DNA from: Neckera pumila | Taxonomy: Eukaryota; Streptophyta; Bryopsida; Hypnales; Neckeraceae | Length of the DNA: 64,000 nt | NCBI GenBank assembly: GCA_963969595.1 | Contig: OZ018409.1 | Span: forward strand, 14,974,975-15,038,974 | Direction: 5' to 3' | Part shown: piece after piece, positions 1-10,619 of the stretch | Layout of the letters: the number at the start of each line of letters is the position of its first letter | How positions within the stretch are numbered: the first letter of the stretch is position 1 | Made by a program: the position numbers and the translations under genes | Notes under the pieces: model-generated | The model's database searches: none | Told to the model about the DNA's origin: nothing | The model's input: only the letters and a program-made list of their open reading frames with translations

Positions 1-739
1 TTCACACTGAGAAAGGGTATTAAAGAAAAATGGAAAATGAGTATTTGTGTGATTATCATGCAATTATCAAATGAGTAAAATCAAAAGTGATTGTGCTTAA
101 TTATCTCAAAATCAACAAAGAACCTCTTAGTCCCGTTCAGGAAATCACGCAAAGCTTTCAAGTCATCCACGTCTGTTGGTACCAAGGAATACATCTTGGT
201 TATGTCTTGGATTTTCATGCCCTTCTGGTAGTGATTCTTTCCCTTAGCCCGTGAAGCATAGCAACAAATTTCTATACTATCTTTGTCTTTGGAAAACAAC
301 GGAGTTGAAAACATGCCAAAAGCTAGAAAAATAACGCAATACGATTCCCATCTCCCTCCTCCTCCTCCTTCTACTCGTGAGTGGTATGTAGTGGAAGCTA
401 GGATCATAACCATGCACCTCATTACAAAACAGAAAGCAAGGAAATGGCAAAATTGAATATATCTTGGGAATGCTAGATGAGAGCTACTTGTTGAATGTTC
501 CAAGACTGAAGAGGGATAAGGGTCAAGTTTTTGATACCTCTCCACACCACTTGCATTGGTTGTGGTGCACTTGGGCTTCAAAATTGCTGGGATGGTTTTA
601 GAAACGGCTTGAGGGTCATGCATGAGGGTTTTTTGAGGAAGTTTATAGTGCTCTCCATTAGCAAATCTTTCCGTTTCCTACAGTAGAGCGTCAATATGAG
701 CATGAGGTTGAAAGGTCTAGCTCGCTCCAGACGTCCGTA
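1..739. other. Gene-poor left edge
   Basis: No recognisable gene or repeat terminus is seen here. A 180-codon minus-strand open frame covers 81-623 but resembles no family I know. The plus-strand frame that becomes the piggyBac relic opens after a TAG near 739, and no transposon terminus of the TTAA type is visible upstream, so the left end of that element lies outside the window or is lost. Confidence 0.4.
81..623 (-). CDS. Unrecognised minus-strand open frame
   Basis: This is an ATG-started frame of 180 codons on the minus strand. It holds a hydrophobic middle section and a glycine run, and ends in a charged stretch (VDDLKALRDFLNG). I do not recognise the product. Length alone is modest evidence in AT-rich DNA, and no splice structure or neighbour supports it. 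It may be a chance frame or a fragment of decayed coding sequence. Confidence 0.2.
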   Translation of the reverse strand: MHDPQAVSKTIPAILKPKCTTTNASGVERYQKLDPYPSSVLEHSTSSSHLAFPRYIQFCHFLAFCFVMRCMVMILASTTYHSRVEGGGGGRWESYCVIFLAFGMFSTPLFSKDKDSIEICCYASRAKGKNHYQKGMKIQDITKMYSLVPTDVDDLKALRDFLNGTKRFFVDFEIIKHNHF

Positions 740-1152
740 GAAACCCACCTGTACTTCTTCACCACCTCCCACAGCACTGGAAACAAGTCTTCCGTCAGCC
801 AGCAGTGGCAGTCACAAATGGGTCCAGGAGCTGCATGCATCAACTTTGGGAGCAGCAGCATCAAGCCATCCTCCCCCGACATTGATGGAGCCTACGGAGA
901 GAGTGGCGTCCAGGCAAGCTGCGGAAGCACTGCAAGTTCGATACAACAACAAGCACGAGGTGAGAGACAAACCCTACCAAGTCTCTTTCATTTTCAAGAG
1001 TAGAGTAGATCCTCAGCCGCATAGTCTTAAGGTTATCAGAGTGCAAAGGAATTAGCTTTTGGAAAATCCTATAAACCGTGCAGTAGACATGGACCACTAG
1101 ATCCTTGCATACATAGTGAAAAAGAGAATGGTTGACAGCACAAAGCAAATAT

Positions 1153-1323
1153 CACTACAAGGGAGCAGTGTCAATTCGGACATTTTTTTGTCAATGTTTT
1201 GTCAATTTGGACATTATTTTGTCAATTTTCTGTCAATTTGGACATTTTTTTGACAAGATTCTGTCAATTTGGACATTTTAGTCAATTAGGACGTGTCAAT
1301 TCGGACACTGTTTTCTTGTAGTG
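1153..1323. mobile_element. 171-bp CACTA MITE, copy 1
   Basis: It starts CACTACAAGGGAGCA and ends TTTTCTTGTAGTG, the CACTA superfamily terminus. The interior is an array of GTCAATTYGGAC words. Flanks fit target duplication ATA with one extra T at the left border. It lies in the piggyBac relic: joining 1149-1151 to 1327 keeps the frame. Orientation is opposite to copies 2 and 3. Confidence 0.85.
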
Positions 1324-1466
1324 ATATACTTGACGCTTAGATATGAAAACGGTGAGGAAGAAGAATTTTGCACTGGATCTATTCACCGCCATCAATTCCA
1401 GCAATGTCACCAAAAACAAAAGTCTAGAGAGGAAGATATACAACAAGGGATTTTTGTGTGTACATT

Positions 1467-1637
1467 CACTACAAGAAAACAGTGTCCGAATTGACACTTC
1501 CTAATTGACTAAAATGTCCGAATTGACAGAATCCTGTCAAAAAAATGTCCGAATTGACAGAAAATTGACAAAATAATGTCCAAATTGACAAAAAATTGAC
1601 AAAAAAATGTCCGAATTGACATTGCTCCCTTGTAGTG
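1467..1637. mobile_element. 171-bp CACTA MITE, copy 2
   Basis: Termini are CACTACAAGAAAAC and CTCCCTTGTAGTG. The perfect 3-bp target duplication ATT (1464-1466, 1638-1640) is typical of CACTA elements. It has the same length and repeat-rich interior as copies 1 and 3. It has no coding capacity and must be mobilised in trans. Confidence 0.9.
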
Positions 1638-1994
1638 ATTACTGTGGAGCCCAACTAGTGAACAATCACTAGACCCTCCTTACAACGGTCACCCCTCTTC
1701 AACGGAAGATTACTTTGCAAAATTATCCAATAGCAAAGATACAATGTCGGCGTTCTCCTTTGAAGACACTGATGTGGACGTTGAAACGGCAATGGAGAAC
1801 GGCCAAAACTCAAGGGCGACAAGGACCTCCGTTTCGTACGACTTGGAGTCGACCATGTCCGAGGAAAAATTCAAGCAGGCAAGGCGGCCTCGCACAAGGG
1901 CTTTGAACGCTATTGTAACATCGGCGCAGGGTAGAGACGGTGTAGGCGGCGGCAAAGGAGAAGTGGTGATAGCCTAAGCAAAGGAGACAAGTTT

Positions 1995-2165
1995 CACTAC
2001 AAGAAAACAGTGTCCAAATTGACACGTCCTAATTGACTAAAATGTCCAAATTGATAGAATCTTGTCAAAAAAGTGTCCGAATTGACAGAAAATTGACAAA
2101 ATAATGTCCAAATTGACAAAAAATTGACAAAAAAATGTCCGAATTGACACTACTTCCTTGTAGTG
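1995..2165. mobile_element. 171-bp CACTA MITE, copy 3
   Basis: Termini are CACTACAAGAAAAC and TTCCTTGTAGTG. The 3-bp target duplication is TTT (1992-1994, 2166-2168). The insertion falls exactly on a Phe codon boundary of the interrupted transposase frame. Same 171-bp length and GTCCRAATTGAC repeats as copies 1 and 2. Confidence 0.9.
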
Positions 2166-2847
2166 TTTGCAACCGACAAATCGTGGCAGGCACGGCAGGA
2201 GTTTTGGTACGTGTGGCGCAAGACTCAGAGGAAGAGCGGCAACAAGGAGCCCTTATCAACACCGGCCGTGATATCTGCCTCTTCAATGTGGTATCGGCCT
2301 TCAATGACAGTGCGGTATCGGCCTTCTATCCACAGGTGAAACTTCCAACAACCCTAACTCCGTTCGTTCAACTGCCATCCAAGATGACTCACACTATAAG
2401 AAAGACACGTTTTTGGGGTTGTCTGGCAAGAAACCAACCGTGTTTTTTTTGACGTCGCGTCATCTGGCAGTCTAGGTCGCAGCAGTGGGAGTTTGGCATA
2501 ATGTCCACGCAAACGGGCACCTGGAAGAAGGTCAAAGGGGTTTATGTCAGCACGGACAGGTATGTCAATGTGGACGTCAACAAAAACATCACCGGTTTTT
2601 GGAACGTCCAAAAAGCATAGATTGCCACGTCAGCAAGAAAATCCATTTTTGCTATGGTAAATCAATAAAAATTATTATGCTCTTTAATAGAATGCTGCCC
2701 AAATCTTAAAATTTTAGAAAAAAGGCAGCCACATGGCATGCTTTGCAAAAAGAGGCCAATAGATGGATGTGCAATATGGATGAAAAAAGGAACTCTTTAT
2801 ACAAGTAGGGTGGTAGGAAGATTGACAACCCATATGGGATATTTTAA

Positions 2848-3764
2848 CCCCTAAATCCCCAAAGTCCCCTTAGGGGACACTTGGGATTTCGGGCAGGCTC
2901 GTGTGACCTGAAATTTTGACCTGATTTTTTGAAATTTTTTTTGAAGATAGGGAATCATATAAGCTTTCTAAAAATATAATTTTTTTTCAATCAATGCCCG
3001 AGAGCAAAAGTTATGCCACCCGAAGCCAAAAAAGCACGACGCCAAGCAGAAAAAAAAAAACTTTAAAAAACTGATTTTTTTTTTTTAATTTTCTCAAAGA
3101 TCATATTTTTTTCTACATTTGAAGATTTGATTCATTCTATTTGGACTTAGAACAAGAAAATTATGGACAATCTTGTTTTTCAGACAATCTAAGCATCTTA
3201 AAAAAAAAACACTTATAGAATTCATTTTTGAATGCACTTTTCAAATTTTTTTCAAATTTTTTTTTGGAAAAAGTTAAGTTTGTTTGCAAGAAAAATCCCA
3301 CCATTGGAATTATGGTGTATTAATTCCACTTGAGAGTTATTAATGATTTAGTATTTTGTTCAATTTTGGACCTACTTCTACCTAACAATTTTTTTATATG
3401 TGAAAATCAAGTTTTGACATTTTGAGATTTTTTTCCCTGACTCTCAACTCAAATGTTCAACATAAAAAAATTAACTTTGTGGTGTGTAGTGCAAAAAAAA
3501 ATCCACAAATGTCCGTCAAAGTCATCTGAAATTGAAGGCCACAGTTCAAAAAAACTTCTTTTTCCAACTTCAAATGCTACTATCTTCCAATCCGTGCGGC
3601 CAAACTTCATGAAATTTTTACCACATGATCTAAGCCAAATGAAGTACAAGATCCTATGGTTAGATTTGAATAAAAAAGTTTTTTTTTGTTTTAGGGAGTA
3701 ATCGCAACAAAAATGACAATTTTCGGTGGTTGCGGAGCCAGAAAATGCCTTGGGGATTTAGGGG
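2848..3764. mobile_element. TTAA element 1 (piggyBac-type, non-autonomous)
   Basis: Starts CCCCTAAATCCCCAA and ends with the complement TTGGGGATTTAGGGG. The duplication is TTAA at 2844-2847 and 3765-3768. The 917-bp interior is AT-rich and non-coding, and shares blocks with the other TTAA elements (for example AAGTTATGGACAATCTTG). It is nested inside the CACTA element, so it is younger than that insertion. Confidence 0.9.
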
Positions 3765-3791
3765 TTAAGCAAGAATTGTGTTCAATGCAAG

Positions 3792-3869
3792 ATGTCTGAA
3801 TCAACATGGTTTAGATGTCTAAAACAACATTCAAATGTCTAACAAAACAACCAAATGTCTGAAACAACG
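3792..3869. repeat. Short degenerate tandem repeat
   Basis: The word ATGTCT followed by an A-rich CAAC stretch recurs four times at 20- to 23-bp spacing within the CACTA element. It may be a subterminal binding array or a simple repeat. Confidence 0.5.
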
Positions 3870-5836
3870 TCAAGAGTTACAATGGTCAAGTTTCCATATT
3901 ACAGTTATCCCATATCTTTTGTCTCACTATGGACAGACAATGGATATAAATAGAACGTCTCAACCCTTCATTCTTACAAATTTTTAATGATGTAATTCCT
4001 TCATTTGGACATCAAAAATCCTTTTGATGGTAGATGGTAAGTTTTTTTAATAGATGTTAAACTCAACAATTATTTTTGTTCATTTTTTTAAATCTTTATT
4101 TATTTTTAAATAATTATTTTCTACTTTGAATACAGTATGCAGCAGTTGATGTTGCAAACAACGTCTATCTAAACATCTAAATTGATGTTTAAAAAAATAT
4201 ATAAAATTTTTAAATGGCATGAAAGTGTGTTGACAAGGCATGCTACATCATATTTTTATTGGGTCCATGTCACGAGACACGTCAAAAAGTTTTTGGATGA
4301 AAAAAAAAATGACGTGGCACTGCCCATGAATGACAAGGTGACGTGGAAGTCACGTGGCATCCACATGGCATCCATTAAGGCACTTGCAATAGGACGTACC
4401 ATTGGACGGTAGAAAAAAACAAGCCCAAAATATGCACGTTTTTTGCCTAACAGAGCACTTTTTTTGCTTGTCTATTTTGACAAATTTTGTGGGGCATCAA
4501 CACAGATTTTTTTTGTATCTAAACAAACATGGTATCATGTTTTTTCTGACATCAAAAAAAACATTGGTTTCTTATAGTGTCAGCAAGCAACTTGGATTCC
4601 AAGTTCAAGCTAGAGAGAGAAATGCGTCAAAAATCTAGGAAGGCAAAGTTCAGGGCTAATGGTGGAAGTGGATTCTCTAGAGCACCAGCTGACAAAGGCA
4701 AAGCAAAATAGGTCAACCCCTTACTAAGTTGATTTGCACCAGATACATGGAAATCCAATGTACCACACTACCAGCATGATGTTCTGCCATTCCCGGGGCC
4801 CTTTCCAAGTTGCACGCATTCTTATAGGCATTTGTCTTCTGTCATTGGATTATTGGAGAAGTTTTGGTCACAGAAGTTGCAAAGGAAAATTGTAAAGGAG
4901 ACCAATTTCTATGCTTCAGAGGTTATACATAAGGATGGACGGACCCGTGGGGGGTTGAAATGGACTCCATTGAGCATTTTGGAGTTGCAAGCATACCTCT
5001 CCATTAGTTTGTATACGGGTATCAAAAAATTGCCTAACCAACATCTTTACTGGTCTAAGAAAGAACCCCTTTTCCATTGCCACATTATCTCTCAAATTAT
5101 GAAGAGAGAAAGATTTGAGCTCATAACAAGGTGCTTGCATGTGAATATGGCTGATGAATATGTGAGAGATCGAAAGAGTCCAACATATAATAAACTTCAT
5201 AAAATTCGTTGGATGGTAGACGAGGTGTGTAGGAGGTTCCAGGCAATGTGGTCATCGAATCTACAATTGACTATGGATGTGAGCATGGTAATGCATAAGG
5301 GTAAATGTAGCCCAACTCGACAATACATGCCCAACAAACCTATCTGTTTCGGCATCAAAGTGTGGGTGCAACAGGTCCTTTATCTAAATATGTTTGGAAT
5401 TTTCAAGTCTTCTGTGGCAAAGAAGGCAATCCACATGATGAAGACATGGGAAGTGATGGTAGCCACAAAGAAGACATGTCCTTGCCAAACCTTCCCATAC
5501 ATAGTGAAAAAGGTGAAGGCCTTCAAGGACGTCATGTTGTCAAGCTGTCGCAACCAGAATTTGTGGTTTTTCTCTAAGTATCTGAATAACGGAATAGAAA
5601 CCGGTAGTTAGCATCCGTATCCGGTTAGAAGGGCAGAAGAGAACTACGGATAGGCAGTGATAATCCAGTAAGGAGAAAACTGTATCCGTTCCGGTCAGGA
5701 TGGTAGTATTCAGGAGCGGAATCATATCCGGAATTCGCCTTAAAACGGATTAGGGATGAACCGGATTAGGGATGAACCGGATCAATGGGGACCGGACCGG
5801 AAAAAGGTCATGATGACGTGCCAGGGGTCCTGAGAG

Positions 5837-5843
5837 TATATAA
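5837..5843 (+). promoter_or_regulatory. TATA-like box of the inserted element
   Basis: TATATAA preceded by GAGAG lies 266 bp upstream of the ATG at 6109 in GC-rich DNA, followed by a pyrimidine-rich leader. Position and context fit a core promoter for the element's reading frame. There is no transcript evidence. Confidence 0.5.
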
Positions 5844-6108
5844 GGGCTGGTCGTCCTCATTTTCACTCCTTTACTTCCCTTGAGCTCTGGAGCTGACCTT
5901 GAGCGCTTTTTCGCCTCTGTCCGCGCCAGAGCCATTGATGCATGTGCGCTTCCGGCTAGGTGTGTCTGAGAGTGTAGAAAGAGTAGAGAACGTGTGGTTT
6001 GCAGGTTTTGTGAGTACCTTCCGGTTGAGATCGGACGAGAGAAAGTGAGGAACGGGACGTGCGGCTAGGAGAGTGTGAGGTAGTGACCGGTAAGGGTCCA
6101 GAGGTTAT

Positions 6109-7773
6109 TTGGTGTCCATGCCTCAGCTGCGTAAGGCCAGACCGGGCGCTCCCAGCTCCTCCTCCGATATTAAACTCCGGAAGATAGTTCCGGTCATTCC
6201 TATGGAGGAACCGGCCCGGACGGAGTTAGTGGAGGATCTCAACGCGATGGGATGCCTCGTTCTGATGGATAAACCCTGGGGGTTTCATGAGGAGCGGATG
6301 GTGAGGGAGATTAAGTGTAAAGTGTCGAACGAGTTCGACAACACTCTCCGTGGCCGCCCGACCGAATGGGAAGAAGAACGGTGGAGGGAAGTTTACAACT
6401 TCCGGATGGGAGGTTCCGGTATGGCCGGGCGGAAGGACGAGTTCATCCATGACAAGTTTCATGGGGAACCGAGTAACAAGGACGGATACGCAGTCGTGGA
6501 TTGTAAGAAAGACCGGCATCGTAACCTCCTTCAGTTCCTGGTTCCGATCGTCCACCCGGAGAAGCCGACGAGGGTGACGATGACCCTCGGCAACACCATC
6601 TTTGGTTCCCTGAGCGGGGAACGGAAGGTGAACTGGGCCCGGATCTTTTCCGATCTGGTGTCCCAGTTGGTGACAAGGATCGGAAAGAGTAGGGCCACTC
6701 CTTTGAGCCCCTACCTTTTCCACCTATACCAATGGAACCAACTTCTCACTCCTACGGAGGAGAAGACGTGGGGTGTTCAGGAGTCAATCCTGAAGTATGG
6801 GGAGTCGGGTTCGGATGACAAGCTAGAGGAGCAGATCGGATCCGAACCCGAGACTGAAGAAGAAGAAGAAGAGGAAGAGCCGTCTCGACAGAGGAAGCGT
6901 CAGAAGACGACGCCTCCTCATAAGAGAAGACCCCCGTCGAACCCCCGGTCCACACCAGAACAGGGACCGGATGTTGAGATGCCGGATCTCGAGGACCCGA
7001 ACGACCCGTTCAACCAATTAACGGTTGTCCTGGCCGGAATCCGGGCGGACTGGGAGGTCAAGCGAAGGACCTTGACCACAATCTCTGAGCTGGTGGGCGC
7101 ACCAGCCGACAGCGATTTGCCGGGTAAGGTGGGGCAATTCCTGGCCGATCCGAAAGAGAACCGGAAACAGGAAACAGAGATCCTTCGACTTCAGGAGGAA
7201 GTCGATACTCTGAGGGCGGATATGGTCACCCTCAGGGAAGACAAGGCAGCAGTCCGGGAGATGGCGGAGGCAACCCGGAAGGTGGCTGAGTCGGTGAAGG
7301 GCACTCTTGGAGAGTCCGGATCCGCCGCAGTCAAGGCGGCCTTATTTGACCAAGGGGTGCACAAGGAGAAGAAGGTATCCGGTTCCCGGATAGTTCGGAT
7401 CCTCAGCGATTTCACCGATCGGGTGGAATCGTCCTTAGTGGCAGCACGAGAGGCGACCGACCGGATGGACGTCAGCAGTCAGAAGCTGACCGGGTCCTTA
7501 TTCTCCCGGGAAATCCACCTCTCGGACATTTCGATGCCGGATTCGTTTCCAGCAGGAGGATCGAATCCGGGTGAGCGCAAGGATCATACACCCGAGTCAC
7601 GGAAGAGTCACAAGAGACCTGGAACGGGGTAGCCAATCCAGATAGATTCATCGCCCGAGTCAGATCTTCCAAATCCAGCTGCCGGTGAACGGAGCCGGAA
7701 CTTGGCGGATGTCTTCAATCAACTGCCCGAAGAGCCTAAGAGTCCTACGCTGGGCGGGGGAATTGGAGAGTAG
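6109..7773 (+). pseudogene. Element-borne coiled-coil protein with premature amber stop
   Basis: Unrecognised protein of about 555 codons. From the ATG the frame is open to a TAG at 7630-7632, then stays open in the same frame for 46 more codons to a TAG at 7771-7773 with unchanged codon style; so the first stop looks like a recent mutation. Seen: a conserved-looking globular first half with WGFHEERM and LSPYLFHLYQ; an acidic Glu run near residues 249-256; a basic nuclear-signal-like RKRQ...HKRR at about 260-275; and heptad-patterned coiled coil near residues 350-400. No zinc knuckle, protease, polymerase or DDE motif is present. It resembles proteins that travel with plant repeats, perhaps gag-like, but I cannot assign a family. 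Confidence 0.6.
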
Positions 7774-8836
7774 GATAGGAAGTTAGTTAGGAATGTAAAA
7801 TATTTGTAAGTTAGTTAGGACCGGATCGGATGACTATCCGGTCTGGTTTGTTAGGATCGGGTCCGGATTTCCAGCGCGGATTTTGAGGTCCCTTTTGCTT
7901 TGTACTCAAGTTGTATATAAGTCAGCCCCTGCTTGGGAGCTGGGAGTTCTTTTCATCTTATTTTCGCGTACGTCTTCTCTTGGCTGCTTGTTGCGTGTCT
8001 CTCCCTTGTGCGGCAGGGTCGTGGAGTGAGGAGTTAGGAAGGCGCGCGCTAATGTAGGTGTGAGTTCTCCCTTTGGCGCGTTTGTTTTTGATCTTATGTG
8101 CAGGTGAGCGGGTTGCGTAAGTGTTGGGAGGGGATTCCAGTTCCTTAGCAGCTCTAGAGTTTAGAATTCCGGGCGAGACAGCCGTTGTTAGGCTAGGCGG
8201 ATAGGGAGGGATTCCTTAGTCGCGCTAGAACTCCTGGGTGTGAAATCCGGTTGAGTGTCCGATTTCCTAAGAGATCTCGCCACCTCATTTGGGCAAACGG
8301 AAGAACTTTAGTAGATGTTGGAACGGACGGGTTCTCTTGCAGCCGCCTAGCTTCGCACAGACGGAACGGGACGTCAAGGTCGTTGTAGTATGGAAGGACC
8401 GTACGGGGGGTCTTTGTGTGACCGGTAATTCGGGAAGTTTTCTGGGTTGCTGTGAAGGATCAAACCGGGTCCGGGTTAGTGTAGAGAATAGAAGGAAGAA
8501 GAAGTGGGTCTTCAGCCACTATAATTCACGGAAGGAGCGGCGGGCCTGCCGCTCTCAAAAACAAGGGGCGATCCCTCTGATGGTGAAACAGAGGTAAAAC
8601 TAAACCGGGTAGTAGTGTGAGCGGATGAGAGTGATTAGACTCAGCCGGAACTTGGACCGGATCGAAGAAGTAAAAAAGGGTCTGATTGGAGTTCTAGGTG
8701 TTGTTGTGTTTCCGATTGTGTGTTGGAACCGGAAGAGGAAATATAGGTACTGACTTAGCTTAGGGACCAAATAGAGCTATCTACTTCACAGAATCTCGCG
8801 GGTTCGATCTTTAGAGTCACTTTGTTATACTTTAAA
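7774..8836. other. Non-coding 3' part of the inserted element
   Basis: GC-rich, CCGG-word-rich sequence after the coiled-coil frame. A 102-codon plus-strand frame at 8289-8597 has no recognisable domain and is probably chance. The segment is not a direct repeat of 5572-6108, which argues against a simple LTR element. Confidence 0.4.
7914..7920 (+). promoter_or_regulatory. Second TATA-like box in the inserted element
   Basis: TATATAA followed by G, in a context like the box at 5837, lies 140 bp after the true end of the element's reading frame. A GC-rich, leader-like stretch with candidate splice signals follows to about 8290, but no convincing protein frame. Confidence 0.4.
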
Positions 8837-9946
8837 GTGGTTTTTGGTAGTATAACTGGGAAATTGCTTGCCCTGTGCTGCGACACAAGCACCTTCTGAA
8901 AAATTTGGGCGGTAGGGATTATATTGTGACAATTGACAACTTTTTCACGTCGGGTCTATTATTTGTAGATTTATGGGAGGATGGCATCAAGGCAACATGC
9001 ACGTTGAGGACAAACAAGAAATATGTTCCAAAAGCTATGTATGCAAGTGAGAGAACAAAAAAAAAACACTACGGGTGGATAGATTACTGAATGCATGAGG
9101 AAGGAAACATCTGCTATGTGGTTTGGAATGACAAAAATGCCATTGTTCTCTTGTCCACATATGCAGAACCCATTTCCCTGCCCGGTCCAAGCCAATTTGT
9201 GTACAGGAGAATTGGAGGGGTGCTGATAGAGAAAAAAAAAGTAGTAACCGAGCCAATGCATTTGCAATATACAAAGAGTATGAGGGGTGTTGATACTGCT
9301 GATCAATTGCGGGTGTGGTACTCTTGTCTCACGAGAAGTCATAAGCGGTGGCAAAGATTATTTTTCTACTTCTTGGAAACAACTATATGCAATGCTTGGA
9401 TAATCCACTGTGATACTAGTTTCAGACTGTTGGAGGAGCCCCTAACTCATTTGACTTTCCAAATGCAACTGGCAAAAGACTTGGTTGCTAATTGGACAGG
9501 ACGGACATAGGGCTATTCCACATTGGCTCCACATATGGGCATGTGGCGTCAGCACATGGCACAAGGTGTATGGGAAAAAAAGAGCAAATTGTGTTTTTTG
9601 TGGAAGGAGAACTAACCAAGTTTGTCCTGGATGCCAACAACATGTTTGCAAGGGCTCTTGTTACTAGGATAATCATTGGTAACAGCTTTTGTTATAGTTT
9701 CGTCAATGTGTTTCTAAAGTTTTCCTCATTTTCTAGGAAAAAATAGTAAATATATGTGAATACATGTACTGTCCATAGGTGATGGCATCCTTTTTAGTGG
9801 CGTGCAGTTGTTCCTATATTTTTCCCTTTTTTAAGGAAGGAGTTCTGAAATATGTGAATATACGATACTTCCTTTTGAACGTTTTTTCCATTCTGTTTTC
9901 CTTCTTGATGTTCATAAGAGCTTCCGTGAATTATTATTTGAATATA

Positions 9947-10350
9947 AGGTCAAACCACCTATTTCCAACCAGGGACCAATCCCCAACCGGTAGTGCCCCT
10001 ATTTCCAATCAAGGCTTGTAATGTGTTTTTTACTCTTTTTTAAGGTTGGAATTAGTACGATCATGACACATGTCCTCAAATATGTAGAAAGTAACAAAAA
10101 AATGGATAGTAGGAAGCTAGTTCTTGAGTGATTGGAATTGGAAGACTCTAGAGATTGGTGATGGGCAATTTGTTCAGAACACTTTTTGGCTCTCAATTTA
10201 CCGAAATTTCAATTTTGCCAAAAAAAAATTGAAAATTTTGCAATCTCAGTATTTTCTATCTCCCCTACACACAAAAAATCTCCATTACAATCAACTACTC
10301 ACCATTTGTGCCACAGTTGCTTAAGTGATTAGATATAGGTGGTCCAACCT
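9947..10350. mobile_element. AGGT-terminus MITE, TA target
   Basis: Starts AGGTCAAACCACCTATTTCC and ends GGTGGTCCAACCT. It is flanked by TA (9945-9946, 10351-10352). The interior shares words such as GACACATGT with the element at 62517-62911, so both belong to one family. TA target duplication fits Tc1/mariner mobilisation. Confidence 0.75.
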
Positions 10351-10352
10351 TA

Positions 10353-10616
10353 GAGCATCCCCACCAATCTGTTCTCTATTCCTAAACTTGAAGTCTCAAA
10401 GCAGTCAACCTTGACTTTATACAGATGAGATCTCACCAATTCTTTATATGAGCCTTTGGATATAGGATTTGGTGAGAGTTTTACAGAATTCTATATAATT
10501 TACGGATACAGATTTTAGAAAAAGTTTGGTGCGGTGAACTTTCTGTATCCCTGTCTGCATCTGAGGTCCTCTTCCCTAAACTTTAAGGGAAGCGGAACTC
10601 CCTGGTGCGGATGCTC
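10353..10616. mobile_element. Tourist-like MITE, left member of an inverted pair
   Basis: Begins GAGCATCCCCACCAATCTG, ends GTGCGGATGCTC, and is flanked by TTA on both sides (10350-10352, 10617-10619), as in PIF/Harbinger MITEs. It is nearly the reverse complement of the next element, so the pair forms a 530-bp palindrome. Confidence 0.8.
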
Positions 10617-10619
10617 TTA

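Larger units (their letters stand above)
2392..4579. mobile_element. 2.2-kb non-autonomous CACTA element
   Basis: Termini are CACTATAAGAAA and TTTCTTATAGTG with a perfect 3-bp duplication TCA (2389-2391, 4580-4582). Excision restores the frame GAT GAC TCA GCA of the piggyBac relic. The interior has no transposase-like reading frame. It contains a nested TTAA element (2848-3764), the left part of a foldback family (about 2795-2843) and short degenerate repeats. The terminus is shared with the 216-bp element at 60497. Confidence 0.85.
5572..8836. mobile_element. 3.3-kb CCGG-rich inserted element
   Basis: A 9-bp direct repeat GTGGTTTTT (5563-5571, 8837-8845) flanks 3,265 bp whose base composition differs sharply from the surroundings: GC-rich, with CCGGAT/ATCCGG words throughout. 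Removing it with one repeat rejoins the piggyBac frame (Val-Val-Phe then Gly-Ser-Ile). The ends are only weakly inverted (CTCTAAGTAT against TTTAAAGTAT). No long terminal repeats, poly-A tail or transposase frame is visible. A 9-bp duplication fits a Mutator-like non-autonomous element, but the class is not settled. It carries the reading frame at 6109-7773 and two TATA-like boxes. Confidence 0.75.
740..9667 (+). pseudogene. piggyBac-type transposase relic, interrupted by five insertions
   Basis: DDE transposase of the piggyBac superfamily, which cuts and pastes DNA at TTAA. Seen in order: a Pro/Ser-rich start and RVASRQAAE (740-1055); an acidic, Tudor-like stretch IYLTLRYENGEEEEF (1324 on); acidic then basic linkers (1639-2339, 4580-4708); FPGPFPSC and KIVKETNFYA (4731-4930); a WTPLSILELQAYLS block; first catalytic Asp in LTMDVSMV (near 5273); second in TIDNFFTS (near 8932); third in GVDTADQLR (near 9290); and a C-terminal Cys-rich zinc-binding tail CVFC...CPGC...CKGSC (9590-9667). 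Broken by in-frame stops (1053, 1098, 4709, 4728, 9088), frameshifts (about 1950, 2300, 5370, 8878, 9487) and insertions at 1153, 1467, 1995, 2392 and 5572. Removing each insert plus one target copy rejoins a transposase-frame reading, so all landed in this gene. No TTAA termini are seen at its edges. The superfamily call is secure; activity is excluded. Confidence 0.85.

Noticed and set aside
1153..2165. Regularly repeated 12-bp words as a CRISPR-like array
   Set aside because: The words are degenerate, occur on both strands, have no unique spacers, and sit inside elements with CACTA ends and 3-bp targets in a eukaryotic context.
5572..8836. LTR retrotransposon
   Set aside because: No direct repeat links the two ends, there is no polymerase or protease frame, and the flanking duplication is 9 bp rather than 4-6 bp.
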